DNA from: Kribbella qitaiheensis
Lineage (GTDB): Bacteria; Actinomycetota; Actinomycetes; Propionibacteriales; Kribbellaceae
NCBI RefSeq assembly: GCF_014217565.1
Contig: NZ_CP043661.1
Span: forward strand, 6,820,001 to 6,884,000
Direction: 5' to 3'
DNA length: 64,000 bases
The position numbers and the translations under genes are program-made. Of this stretch, positions 17,028 through 25,920 are shown piece after piece; positions within the stretch are counted from its first letter, which is position 1; each line of letters starts with the position of its first letter. The notes under the pieces were generated by a model. It was not told the DNA's origin, searched no databases, and saw only the letters and a program-made list of their open reading frames with translations.

Positions 17028-18995
17028 ATGACGTCGGCACTACCGGAAGGCTGGTCGTACGGACCCTGGCACGAAGGGCCGGATCCGCTGGCCGCGCCGG
17101 TGGATCTCCGCGACGCCCTGGACGAGATCGGCCGGGACGTGATGGCCGGCTCGTCGCCGCGGTCCGCGCTGGAGGAGATGCTCCGGCGCGGTACCCGCAA
17201 CACCCAGGGTCTCGACGACCTGACCCGCAGACTGTGGGAACGCCGCCGCGAGATCGAGCAACGGCACAACCTCGACGGCACGCTGCGCGATGTGCAGCGG
17301 TTGCTGGACGAGGCGCTTGCGGCTGAGCTACACGATCTGTTCCCGAACCCGTCCGACGATGCCCGGTTCAAGGAGCTGCAGCTCGATGCGCTCCCATCCG
17401 GTACGGCGGCCGCCGTACGGGAGCTGGCGAACTACGAATGGGAGTCGTCGGAGGCTCGGCAGAAGTACGAGCAGATCCGTGAGTTGCTCGGCAAGGAGTT
17501 GCTCGGGTCGCGGTTCGAGGGCATGAAGGAGGCGCTGGAGAACACGACGCCGGAGGACATCGAGCGGATCAACGAGATGCTCGCCGACCTCAATTCGCTG
17601 CTCGCGGCGCATGCGCAAGGGCAGCCGCAGATCGATCAGTTGTTCGCCGAGTTCATGGCCAAGCACGGCGAGTACTTCCCGGAGAACCCACGTAACGTCG
17701 ACGAGCTGATCGACGTACTGGCAGCCCGTGCCGCCGCGGCGCAACGGATGCTCAACTCGATGACTGCCGAGCAGCGGGCCGAGCTGGCTCAGCTTTCGCA
17801 GCAGGCGTTCGGCAATCCGCAACTCGCCCAGCAGTTGGCGAATCTCGATGCGCAGTTGCAGGCGTTGCGCCCTGGCGAGGACTGGACCGGGTCCGAACAG
17901 CTGAGCGGCGACGACCCGCTCGGGCTGGCCGATGGCGCTCGGGCGATGTCTGATCTGGCCGAGCTGGATGCGTTGGCCGAGCAGCTGGCCCAGTCGTATC
18001 CGGGTGCCCGGCTGGAGGACATCGATCTCGACGCGTTGACTCGCCAGCTCGGCGATGAGGCGACGGTCGACGCTCGGCGGTTGTCCGAGCTGGAGCGGCA
18101 GTTGCGTGACCAGGGATTGCTGGAACGCGCTCCCGACGGCTCGCTGCAGTTGTCACCGAAGGCGCTACGGCAGCTGGGTCAGACGGCGTTGTCCGACGTA
18201 CTGCGTACTGCGCGCGGCCAGTCGGGTGAGCGAGACGCGGCCGCGGCCGGAGCAGCCGGCGAACTGGCCGGGTCGACCCGGCCTTGGCAGTTCGGCGATA
18301 CCCAGTCGTGGGACGTGTCCCGCACGGTTCGCAACGCCGTACTCCGTACTGCGGGTGGCGGCCGAGGTGGTTCGGTCAAGCTGGACGTGGCCGATGTGGA
18401 GATCGCCGAGACCGAGCACCGGGCGCGAGCCGCTGTCGCGCTGCTGGTGGACACCTCGTGGTCGATGGTGCAGGAGGGCCGCTGGCTGCCGATGAAGCGG
18501 ACCGCGCTCGCGTTGCACCAGCTGATCTCGACCCGCTATCGCAACGACGCACTTCAGCTGATCACCTTCGGCCGGTACGCCGGGGTGGTGGAGTTGCCGC
18601 AGCTCATCGGGATGGAAGGCACCTGGGAGCAGGGCACGAACGCGCACCACGCGCTCCTCCTCGCCGGCCGCCATCTCCGCCGCCACCCGGACGCCCAACC
18701 GGTCGTCCTGATGGTCACCGACGGAGAACCAACCGCCCACCTCGAACCCGACGGCACCGCCGAGTTCGACTACCCACCCCGCCCGGCAACCTTGCGCAAA
18801 ACTGTCGCCGAGGTAGACCGCCTGGCCAAACTAGGCGCCTCCCTCACAGTCTTCCGCCTAGGCGACGACCCCCGCCTCAACGCCTTCGTAGACCTCTTGG
18901 CGAGGCGATCCGGCGGCAGGGTGCTGGCCCCTGACGCCGACGGCCTCGGCGCCGCCGTAGTAGGCGACTACCTACGCACCCGTCGAAGGCTCTAG
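17028..18995 (+). CDS. VWA-domain partner of the MoxR ATPase
   Basis: 655 aa. The N-terminal 430 residues are acidic and helical (for example IDQLFAEFMAKHGEYF and NPQLAQQLANLDAQLQAL). The C-terminal 200 residues are a von Willebrand A domain. Its metal-site MIDAS is complete: DTSWSM (DxSxS) in VALLVDTSWSMVQEGRW, a Thr in GTNAHHALLLAG, and Asp in MVTDGEPTAH. This is the magnesium-chelatase-D-like partner of BchI/MoxR ATPases. It starts 2 bp after the ATPase stop and a strong terminator follows, so the two genes form one transcript. Confidence 0.88.
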   Translation: MTSALPEGWSYGPWHEGPDPLAAPVDLRDALDEIGRDVMAGSSPRSALEEMLRRGTRNTQGLDDLTRRLWERRREIEQRHNLDGTLRDVQRLLDEALAAELHDLFPNPSDDARFKELQLDALPSGTAAAVRELANYEWESSEARQKYEQIRELLGKELLGSRFEGMKEALENTTPEDIERINEMLADLNSLLAAHAQGQPQIDQLFAEFMAKHGEYFPENPRNVDELIDVLAARAAAAQRMLNSMTAEQRAELAQLSQQAFGNPQLAQQLANLDAQLQALRPGEDWTGSEQLSGDDPLGLADGARAMSDLAELDALAEQLAQSYPGARLEDIDLDALTRQLGDEATVDARRLSELERQLRDQGLLERAPDGSLQLSPKALRQLGQTALSDVLRTARGQSGERDAAAAGAAGELAGSTRPWQFGDTQSWDVSRTVRNAVLRTAGGGRGGSVKLDVADVEIAETEHRARAAVALLVDTSWSMVQEGRWLPMKRTALALHQLISTRYRNDALQLITFGRYAGVVELPQLIGMEGTWEQGTNAHHALLLAGRHLRRHPDAQPVVLMVTDGEPTAHLEPDGTAEFDYPPRPATLRKTVAEVDRLAKLGASLTVFRLGDDPRLNAFVDLLARRSGGRVLAPDADGLGAAVVGDYLRTRRRL

Positions 18996-19015
18996 GCCGT
19001 AGTTCGTAGTACCGG

Positions 19016-19060
19016 AAGCAGGCGGGTTCCCATCTCGAAGGTGGGCACCCGCCTGCTTTT
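19016..19060 (+). terminator. Intrinsic terminator after the MoxR-VWA operon
   Basis: AAGCAGGCGGGT (19016-19027) pairs with ACCCGCCTGCTT (19047-19058), with an inner loop that can extend the stem, and is followed by a short T run (CTTTT). It starts 20 bp after the VWA stop. 19061-19290 holds the ppdK promoter region. Confidence 0.88.
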
Positions 19061-19290
19061 GCGTTTCCTCGGGAAAACCTGGGTTTGTCCTGCGTTGTCA
19101 ATGAGGTAAGGGTTTTCCGCCCCTGCTCATGTGGGCAGAGTCACCTTCTCAATGTGAGACCAGTGTGCAACTGGACTGTTTTTCTGCCTTACTCTGAAAA
19201 GACGTCCAGCGCCATCGGAGTCGTCGGGCCAGCGGTCACCACGCCGCGACCTGCCGCGAACAGTCGCCGCCCACACCTCAGGGAGTCACC

Positions 19291-21957
19291 GTGCCGAAAC
19301 TCGTCTACGACTTCGCCGAAGGCAACAAGGACATGAAAGAACTTCTCGGTGGCAAGGGGGCCAACCTCGCCGAGATGACCAACCTGGGACTGCCCGTGCC
19401 GCCCGGTTTCACCATCTCCGCCGACGCCTGCAAGGTCTTCCTGAAGACCGGTTCGGTCCCGGCCGAGCTCGCCGACGAGATCGACCACCACGTCGCGGAA
19501 CTCGAGCAGAAGATGGGCAAGAAGCTCGGCCAGGCCGACGACCCGCTGCTGGTCTCGGTCCGTTCCGGCGCCGCCGTGTCGATGCCCGGCATGATGGAGA
19601 CGGTCCTGAACGTCGGCCTCAACGACGACTCCGTGAACGGCCTGGCGCACCACTCCGGCAACCCCCGGTTCGCCTGGGACGCCTACCGCCGGCTGATCCA
19701 GATGTTCGGCAAGACCGTGCTCGGGATGGAAGGCGACGTCTTCGAGGACGCGATCGAGGCGGCCAAGCAGGCGAAGGGCACCAAGAACGACCTGGACCTG
19801 GACGCGAACGACCTGAAGGCACTGGTCGAGAACTTCAAGGCCGCCGTCCACGAGCACACCGGCCGTGAGTTCCCGCAGGAGCCGCGCGCCCAGATGGACC
19901 TCGCGATCGAGGCCGTCTTCGGCTCCTGGAACTCCGGGCGCGCCATCCTGTACCGCCGCCAGGAGCGGATCGCCACCGACCTCGGCACGGGGGTGAACAT
20001 CTGCTCGATGGTGTTCGGCAACCTCGGGATGGACTCCGGCACCGGCGTCGCGTTCACCCGCGACCCGGCCAGCGGCCAGCCCGGTGTGTACGGCGACTAC
20101 CTGCAGAACGCGCAAGGCGAAGACGTCGTGGCGGGTATCCGCAACACGGTCCCGCTGGCCGATCTCGAGACGATCGACAAGACGTCGTACGACGAACTGA
20201 TGGCGATCATGGCCAAGTTGGAGGGCCATTACCGCGACCTGTGCGACATCGAGTTCACCGTCGAACGCGGCAAGCTCTGGATGCTGCAGACCCGCGTCGG
20301 CAAGCGCACCGCGGGCGCCGCGTTCCGGATCGCCACCAGCCTGGTCGACGAAGGCGTGATCGACATCGACGAGGCGCTCCGCCGCGTCAATGGTGCCCAG
20401 CTCGCCCAGCTGATGTTCCCCCGGTTCGACTCCGAAGCCGGAAAAGAGCTGCTGACAAAGGCGATCGGTGCCTCACCGGGTGCCGCCTCCGGCAAGGTGG
20501 TGTTCACCTCCGCGGCCGCGGTCGAGGCAGCCGGCAAGGGCGAGAAGGTCATCCTCGTACGGCGTGAGACGAACCCGGACGACCTGCACGGCATGATCGC
20601 CGCCCAGGGTGTCCTGACCAGCCGCGGCGGCAAGACCTCGCACGCGGCGGTCGTTGCCCGAGGGATGGGAAAGACGTGTGTCTGTGGGGCCGAGGACCTC
20701 GACGTGAATGTTTCCGCCGGCAAGATCACGGTCAAGGGCAAGACGGTCGAGGCCGGCGAGGTGATCTCCATCGACGGCACCACCGGCGAGGTCTTCCTCG
20801 GTGAGGTCCCGGTCGTCCCGTCACCGGTCGTCGAGTACTTCGAGGGCAAGCTCGCGGCCGACTCCGGCGACGAGCTGGTCGCCGCCGTGCACAGGTTGAT
20901 CAGCCACGCCGACGACGTACGGCGACTCGACGTACGGACCAACGCGGACACCGGTGACGATGCGGCCCGGGCGCGCCGATTCGGTGCTCAGGGCATCGGT
21001 CTCTGCCGGACCGAGCACATGTTCCTGGGGGAGCGGCGCGAAGCCGTCGAGCGGCTGATCCTGGCCGAGGACGCGACCGAGCGCGACGCGGCCCTCGCAG
21101 TACTGGAGCCCTTGCAGCGTGGGGATTTCGTCGAGCTGCTGGACGCGATGGACGGGCTGCCCGTGACGATCCGCCTGATCGACCCGCCGTTGCACGAGTT
21201 CCTGCCGCCGCTGACGGAGCTGGCCGTCAAGGTCGCGTTGGCGAAGGAGCGTGGTGAAGACCCGGGGCGGGACGCGACGTTGCTCGCGGCGGTCGAGCGG
21301 CTGCACGAGCAGAACCCGATGCTCGGTCTGCGCGGGGTCCGGCTCGGACTGGTGATCCCCGGGCTGTTCGCGATGCAGGTGCGCGCGATCGCTGCCGCCG
21401 CGGCCGATCTCAAGAAGCAGGGCAAGGACCCACGCCCGGAGATCATGATCCCGCTCGTCGGCGCGGTCCAGGAGTTGCAGCTCGCCCGCGACGAGGTGGA
21501 GGGCGTACTGCGCGACATCGCCGAGGCCGAAGGCGTCGAGTGGAGCACCCCGATCGGCACGATGATCGAGCTGCCGCGGGCGGCGCTGACCTCGGACCAG
21601 ATCGCCGAGGCGGCCGAGTTCTTCTCCTTCGGTACCAATGACCTGACCCAGATGACGTGGGGCTTCAGCCGCGACGACGTCGAGGGCTCGTTCTTCTCCA
21701 GGTATCTGGAGAAGGGTGTCTTCGCGGTGTCGCCGTTCGAGTCGATCGACCGCGAGGGCGTCGGCGCGCTGGTCCGGATGGGGGCCGAACGTGGCCGCTC
21801 CACCCGCCCCGACCTGAAGCTGGGTGTCTGCGGCGAGCATGGTGGAGACCCCGACAGCATCCACTTCTTCCACGAGGTCGGCCTCGACTACGTGTCCTGC
21901 TCGCCGTTCCGCATCCCGGTCGCCCGCCTGGAAGCAGGCCGCGCCACCCTGCGCTGA
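19291..21957 (+). CDS. ppdK: Pyruvate, phosphate dikinase
   Basis: 888 aa, full length. Interconverts pyruvate + ATP + Pi with PEP + AMP + PPi. The N-terminal ATP-grasp domain has LLGGKGANLAEMTNLGLPVP and SVRSGAAVSMPGMMETVLN. The swivelling domain has the phospho-His motif LTSRGGKTSHAAVVARGMGK. The PEP-binding TIM barrel has GLCRTEHMF, PMLGLRGVRLG, GTMIELPRAA and C-terminal GVCGEHGGDP (catalytic Cys) with SPFRIPVARLEAGRA. The GTG start has GGGAG 5 nt upstream. TCTCAATGTGAGA at 19147-19159 is a possible operator. A palindromic repeat element lies 29 bp downstream. Confidence 0.96.
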   Translation: MPKLVYDFAEGNKDMKELLGGKGANLAEMTNLGLPVPPGFTISADACKVFLKTGSVPAELADEIDHHVAELEQKMGKKLGQADDPLLVSVRSGAAVSMPGMMETVLNVGLNDDSVNGLAHHSGNPRFAWDAYRRLIQMFGKTVLGMEGDVFEDAIEAAKQAKGTKNDLDLDANDLKALVENFKAAVHEHTGREFPQEPRAQMDLAIEAVFGSWNSGRAILYRRQERIATDLGTGVNICSMVFGNLGMDSGTGVAFTRDPASGQPGVYGDYLQNAQGEDVVAGIRNTVPLADLETIDKTSYDELMAIMAKLEGHYRDLCDIEFTVERGKLWMLQTRVGKRTAGAAFRIATSLVDEGVIDIDEALRRVNGAQLAQLMFPRFDSEAGKELLTKAIGASPGAASGKVVFTSAAAVEAAGKGEKVILVRRETNPDDLHGMIAAQGVLTSRGGKTSHAAVVARGMGKTCVCGAEDLDVNVSAGKITVKGKTVEAGEVISIDGTTGEVFLGEVPVVPSPVVEYFEGKLAADSGDELVAAVHRLISHADDVRRLDVRTNADTGDDAARARRFGAQGIGLCRTEHMFLGERREAVERLILAEDATERDAALAVLEPLQRGDFVELLDAMDGLPVTIRLIDPPLHEFLPPLTELAVKVALAKERGEDPGRDATLLAAVERLHEQNPMLGLRGVRLGLVIPGLFAMQVRAIAAAAADLKKQGKDPRPEIMIPLVGAVQELQLARDEVEGVLRDIAEAEGVEWSTPIGTMIELPRAALTSDQIAEAAEFFSFGTNDLTQMTWGFSRDDVEGSFFSRYLEKGVFAVSPFESIDREGVGALVRMGAERGRSTRPDLKLGVCGEHGGDPDSIHFFHEVGLDYVSCSPFRIPVARLEAGRATLR

Positions 21958-21986
21958 AAATCAGGATGCGCTTCGCCCGGCAGGTA

Positions 21987-22105
21987 CTAGTGCCCCGTGT
22001 CGGAAGTTCCGTTGCGCTACCGGCGCCCAGGCACGCACCTCGCGGCAGCGGAGCACGCACCTGATCACCGCTATCGCTAACGGAACTTCCGACACGGGGC
22101 ACTAG
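21987..22105. repeat. CTAG-ended palindromic element (MITE-like), copy 1, 119 bp
   Basis: Perfect 27-bp terminal inverted repeats (21987-22013 and 22079-22105), beginning CTAGTGCCCCGTGTCGG on each strand, continue as a weaker match inward. A 169-bp relative with the same ends lies at 61001-61169. It contains no ORF. The size, perfect ends and second copy fit a non-autonomous mobile element. CTAG at both extremes may be a duplicated target. Its right end lies just before the methyltransferase start and may supply promoter sequence. Confidence 0.85.
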
Positions 22106-22114
22106 CCTGCCGGG

Positions 22115-22906
22115 ATGGGCCGACTGGAGTTGCGGAAGACGTTCGGGGAAGACGCGGAGCTGTACGACCGGGTGCGGCCGACCTACCCACCCGGTCTGTA
22201 CGACGACCTGACCGCGTTGCTTGGGAACACCGACCGGCCGCGGGTGCTGGAGATCGGCTGCGGAACCGGTCAGGCGACCCGGCCGATGCTGGAGCGCGGC
22301 TGGTCGGTGAAGGCGGTCGAGCTGAGCCCGGAGCTGAGCGGAGTCGCGCGGGCGAACCTGCCGGGGCTCGAGGTGATCACGACCGACTTCGACGTCTGGC
22401 CGCTGCCGGCCGAGAAGTTCGACCTGGTCATCTCGGCGACCGCCTTCCACTGGCTCGACCCGGAGACGCGGGTGATCAAGTCGGCAGACGCGCTGCGACC
22501 CGGCGGAGTACTCGCAGTGGTGTCGACGCATCACGTCGCCGGTCGCGACCCGTTCTTCGGCGAGGTCCAGGAGTGCTACCAGCAGTTCATGCCGGGGACG
22601 GACAAGGAAGAGAAGTTGCTGGCGCCGGACGAGGTGCCGGCGGACTCGTCGGAGATCGACGCATCGGGGCGCTTCGGGCCGGTGGAGTTCCGCCGCTATG
22701 TCTGGGACCAGACCTACACGACGGCCGAATACCTCGATCTGCTCAATTCTTATTCCGGTCATCGAGCCTTGACAACGGTGGCACGTGACCGACTGTACGA
22801 CTGTATCGGGGCTCGCATCGAGGCGGCCGGGGGTTCGGTCACGAAGAGTTACCTGACCCAACTAAGCGCAGCAAATTGCCTTAACCAACCTCTTGCATCC
22901 AGTTGA
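22115..22906 (+). CDS. Class I SAM-dependent methyltransferase
   Basis: 263 aa. Motif I VLEIGCGTGQATRPMLERG (about 49-67), motif II ending VKAVELSPELSGVARANLPG, motif III/IV FDLVISATAFHWLDPETRV and RPGGVLAVVSTHH form a complete Methyltransf_11/25-like fold. The start FGEDAELYDRVRPTYPPGLY is typical of actinobacterial methyltransferases acting on small molecules. The acceptor is unknown. The start lies 9 bp after the CTAG element. Confidence 0.88.
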   Translation: MGRLELRKTFGEDAELYDRVRPTYPPGLYDDLTALLGNTDRPRVLEIGCGTGQATRPMLERGWSVKAVELSPELSGVARANLPGLEVITTDFDVWPLPAEKFDLVISATAFHWLDPETRVIKSADALRPGGVLAVVSTHHVAGRDPFFGEVQECYQQFMPGTDKEEKLLAPDEVPADSSEIDASGRFGPVEFRRYVWDQTYTTAEYLDLLNSYSGHRALTTVARDRLYDCIGARIEAAGGSVTKSYLTQLSAANCLNQPLASS

Positions 22907-22928
22907 TCCGCTGGTCCAAGATGTCGGA

Positions 22929-23005
22929 GCGGGAAGGGCGATCACCGTCGACTTTCGGGTCTGACCTGAACCAGCCGCTGTGGCGGCTCGTGACGCCCTT
23001 CCCGC
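22929..23005 (+). other. Structured hairpin region between methyltransferase and YciI genes
   Basis: GCGGGAAGGGCG (22929-22940) pairs perfectly with CGCCCTTCCCGC (22994-23005), enclosing about 53 nt that contain a second hairpin, AGCCGC-N4-GCGGCT, near its 3' side. It starts 22 bp after the methyltransferase stop, with no U tract. It may be a terminator, a small structured RNA or a leader. I do not recognise a known riboswitch. Confidence 0.4.
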
Positions 23006-23057
23006 ACCAAATCCCCTTGTGGGATTGCGATTCCGGCCGGTCTTATAAGGTCGGGGT

Positions 23058-23333
23058 ATGGCTACCTTCGCGCTCCAGCTGAAGTTCACCGATCCCGAAC
23101 GCCGGATGGAGGTCCGCCCGGCGCACCGCGACTACCTGGCCGCGCTGAACGAAGCCGGCAAACTCGTCGCCGCCGGCCCGTTCGCCGACCAAACCGGCGC
23201 CCTGCTCATCTACAACGTCGCCGACGAGGCCGAACTGCGCGACATCCTCGCCAAGGACCCGTACACGACAGCAGACGTCTACGAGATCGTCACCCTGACC
23301 GAGTGGTCGATGCTCTACCCGATCACGGACTAA
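23058..23333 (+). CDS. YciI-like protein
   Basis: 91 aa, a single ferredoxin-like fold of the YCII family: FALQLKFTDPERRMEVRPAH, RDYLAALNEAGKLVAAGPFA (the conserved His and Asp of the putative active site), GALLIYNVADEAELRDIL, and DPYTTADVYEIVTLTEW at the end. The family includes chlorophenol-degradation dehydrochlorinase-like enzymes, but most are of unknown role. A TATAAG box lies about 11 nt before the ATG. Confidence 0.85.
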   Translation: MATFALQLKFTDPERRMEVRPAHRDYLAALNEAGKLVAAGPFADQTGALLIYNVADEAELRDILAKDPYTTADVYEIVTLTEWSMLYPITD

Positions 23334-23342
23334 CAGCAAAGC

Positions 23343-23377
23343 CATAGATTGACGTAATGATTACGTCAATCTATGAT
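23343..23377 (+). promoter_or_regulatory. fic promoter embedded in a perfect 33-bp palindrome
   Basis: CATAGATTGACGTAAT (23343-23358), one central G, and its exact reverse complement (23360-23375). A near-ideal promoter overlaps it: -35 TTGACG (23349-23354), 17-bp spacer, -10 TATGAT (23372-23377), then 7 nt to ATG 23385. A dimer on the palindrome would cover -35, spacer and most of -10, a textbook repressor site. Confidence 0.88.
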
Positions 23378-23384
23378 TACCTGC

Positions 23385-24530
23385 ATGCTGTACCCCACTC
23401 CTGGGCTCACTCCTGACGATCATCGCGTGCTCGACGACGTCGAGCGCATGCGCGATGCACTTCGGCATCAGGTGCACGAGAGCCCCTCGAAATGGACCGA
23501 CGGCCTGCGGAAGTTCCTCACCGCGGATGCGGTGGCGGCGTCCAACTCCATCGAGGGTTTCAAGGTGGCAACGGTCGACGTACAGGACCTGATGGAGGGC
23601 GAGCGCGACGTCGACGTCTCGGAGGAGAACCGCGCGGAGACCCTCGCCTACCAGCGAATGATGTCGTACATCCAAACCCTCCACGAGGCCGACGACTTCA
23701 GCTACGGCAAGGGTTTGCTCAATGCCCTGCATTGGATGCTGCAGGGTCACCGGCACGGCCCCCGCAAGCCCGCGGGCCAATGGCGTCGGGGCCCGGTCTA
23801 TGTCACGGATGCCCGCGATCCCAGCATCGCCGCGTACACCGCACCCGATGCCGAACAGGTACCCGGGCTGATGCAGGAACTCATCGATTGGCTCAATGCC
23901 GGGGACGACGCCCACCCCCTGGTGCGAGCCGCGATGGCCCATCTGCACCTGGTGTCGATCCATCCCTGGGCCGACGGCAACGGGCGGATGTCCCGCTCAC
24001 TGCAAACACTCATGATCGCCAGGGAAGGCGTTCTCGCGCCTGAATTCTCTTCGATCGAGAGCTGGCTGGGTCGCCCGGGCAACACCTGGGACTACTACCG
24101 CGAGCTGAACAGTCGTGGCAGCGAATACCTCCCCGACCAGGACGTCTCCAGTTGGATGCGCTTCAACCTCACGGCGTACCACCAGCAGGCTCAGGCAGTC
24201 CAAGGCCGCCTTGACCGGTCCGGACGGGTCTGGGAGGCGCTCGCCGACCATGCCCGGAGTGCCGGACTGGACGAGCGGGTTGTGACTGCCTTGCACGACG
24301 TGGCGATGGCGGGCCGTGTCCGGCGCTCCCGCTACGAACAAGCCGAAGGCCTCAATATGCAGCAGGCTCAACGCGATCTCCGTGACCTCGTCACAGCCCA
24401 GCTACTACAGCCCGTCGGGCGTACCCGCGCTCGCTACTACACCCCAGGTTCCCGCTTCCCCGAGTCGGCGTTGGGGATGGCGACTACGCCGATGGCGCTC
24501 GTCGATCCGTACGCCGGGATGCTCGGATAG
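23385..24530 (+). CDS. Fic-domain AMP-transferase with N-terminal inhibitory helix and C-terminal winged HTH
   Basis: 381 aa, leaderless start at ATG 23385; an ATG at 23373 lies inside the promoter palindrome and is rejected. The Fic core is complete: HLHLVSIHPWADGNGRMSRS matches HxFx(D/E)GNGRxxR with His, Asp, two Gly and Arg present, so transfer of AMP or another NMP is expected. The inhibitory motif (S/T)xxxE(G/N) is seen as SNSIEG near residue 37 (class II, intramolecular). The C-terminal 80 residues (VWEALADHARSAG, YEQAEGLNMQQAQRDLRDL) look like a winged HTH that could bind the palindrome. The target protein is unknown. Confidence 0.92.
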   Translation: MLYPTPGLTPDDHRVLDDVERMRDALRHQVHESPSKWTDGLRKFLTADAVAASNSIEGFKVATVDVQDLMEGERDVDVSEENRAETLAYQRMMSYIQTLHEADDFSYGKGLLNALHWMLQGHRHGPRKPAGQWRRGPVYVTDARDPSIAAYTAPDAEQVPGLMQELIDWLNAGDDAHPLVRAAMAHLHLVSIHPWADGNGRMSRSLQTLMIAREGVLAPEFSSIESWLGRPGNTWDYYRELNSRGSEYLPDQDVSSWMRFNLTAYHQQAQAVQGRLDRSGRVWEALADHARSAGLDERVVTALHDVAMAGRVRRSRYEQAEGLNMQQAQRDLRDLVTAQLLQPVGRTRARYYTPGSRFPESALGMATTPMALVDPYAGMLG

Positions 24531-24534
24531 TCGG

Positions 24535-25765
24535 TCAGGCTTCGGTGGGTTCCAGGTTCAGGTGGTCCACGTAGGCCCAGAGCCAGGAGAGGGGGGCCAG
24601 GACGAGTTCCGGCTCGCCGGCGTCGTCGGCTACGAAGAGCATGGAGCCTTCGCCGTGGCTGATGTCTTCGCAGACCGCGTCGCAGAGTTCGAGTGCGGCC
24701 TCGAAGGGGACCACGTCGGGCCCGTCCTCGGAGAGCGGGCGGGGGAGTGGCAGGACCGGCGCCTCGTCGGTGCCGTTCAGATCTACTGACACCTGCTGCA
24801 GCGCCTCGTACAGGTCGTACGAGATCAGCCCGGCCAGCGGGTGCCCGTCGATGCCGATCAGGTACGGGTCGTCCGCACCGTCCCGGAAGTTGTCCCGTAC
24901 TTCGGGGAGCGCGGCGGCCAGATCCGCGAGCTCGACGTACGGCGCCTCGGACGGCTCGACCTCGTTGCTCTCCTCGTCGCCCATGCCGCCACTGCGCATC
25001 CGGTCGAACGAGTGCAGCAGGTCGACCAGCTCGTCGTACGCGCCGCCACCGGGAGCCGCCTGCGAGCGCTGCTCCAGGTCGCGCAGGTGCTCGACCAAGT
25101 CGTCCTCGAAGTGCAGGTCGTACCGCGGCAGGCCTGGCTCGCGGGCCGGCGTTGATCCGCGCGACGATCTGGGTAGAGACCGGTCCGAGCCGCTCGGCCA
25201 GCACCTCCAGCGGCGTGGTCGGCTTCTCCTCCTCGTCGTGCGCGCAGGAGTCGTCGTCGCCCTTGCCTTCGCTCTCCATCGCGAGCAGCACCGAGAAGGC
25301 CGGGAAGGCGATCAGCGCCGCGGTCGCCATCGGCCCGTCGCCGATCAGCATCAGCGGGTTCCCGCCCGCCTCTGTCCGGCGCAGATGATCGGGCAGCAGA
25401 ACGGCGGCCTGCTCCACGTTGACCTGACTCGCCAGTGAGGACAGTCCGTGGTCGGTGTCGACGCCGAGTTGCTCGACCAGCGTCTCGGAGCTCATGTCGA
25501 AGGTGGAGCGCAGGTAGTAGCGCAGCCAGCCCGCGTCAACGGGGTTGCCGAGCAGTTCGGCGATCCGGCCACGGAAGTCGGCGAGGTCCGCGATCGCCAG
25601 CACGACCAGCACCGGCTGGTCGCCGTCGCCGATCACCAGCGGCCTGGTGTCGCCGTTCTGGAAGCCGTCGATGACCTGGTGCAGGCCCTCCGCGGCTGCC
25701 TCCAGCGGCCATGACTCCGCCTCGAACTCGGTCACACCTGCGGCGGTGTTGACGTCGTCGGGCAT
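24535..25765 (-). CDS. Unknown protein, frame broken near 25145
   Basis: About 409 codons from ATG 25765. The first 205 residues (MPDDVNTAAGVTEFEAESWP ... LEVLAERLGPVSTQIVARIN) and the last 190 (LPRYDLHFEDDLVEHLRDLE ... LWAYVDHLNLEPTEA) are in frames that differ by one. Dropping one base from GGGCC at 25143-25147 gives a continuous acidic protein. It has segments such as PLVIGDGDQPVLVVLAIADL and DDPYLIGIDGHPLAGLISYD, repeated so that two related halves are possible. No catalytic motif or membrane helix was recognised. It converges on fic with a 4-bp gap. Confidence 0.6.
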
Positions 25766-25891
25766 CTACTGGTCCTCTCCGGTGGCGGCGGCGGGGTGGC
25801 GCTAACTGTAAAGGTCGCGAGAGCCGACTGGGGCGGCGCCTCGGTGGGTCGTGACTTTGGCTACGCTGTGAGCGGTGGGTCGGCGCAGCGG

Positions 25892-25909
25892 TATCTCACA
25901 TGTGAGATA
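25892..25909 (+). promoter_or_regulatory. Operator of the HTH-MurA gene
   Basis: TATCTCACATGTGAGATA is a perfect 18-bp palindrome ending 11 bp before the ATG. A likely leaderless -10 (TAAGGT, 25908-25913) abuts it with 7 nt to the start. The downstream protein carries an N-terminal XRE-type HTH, the obvious candidate to bind here. Confidence 0.78.
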
Positions 25910-25920
25910 AGGTCCGGCGC

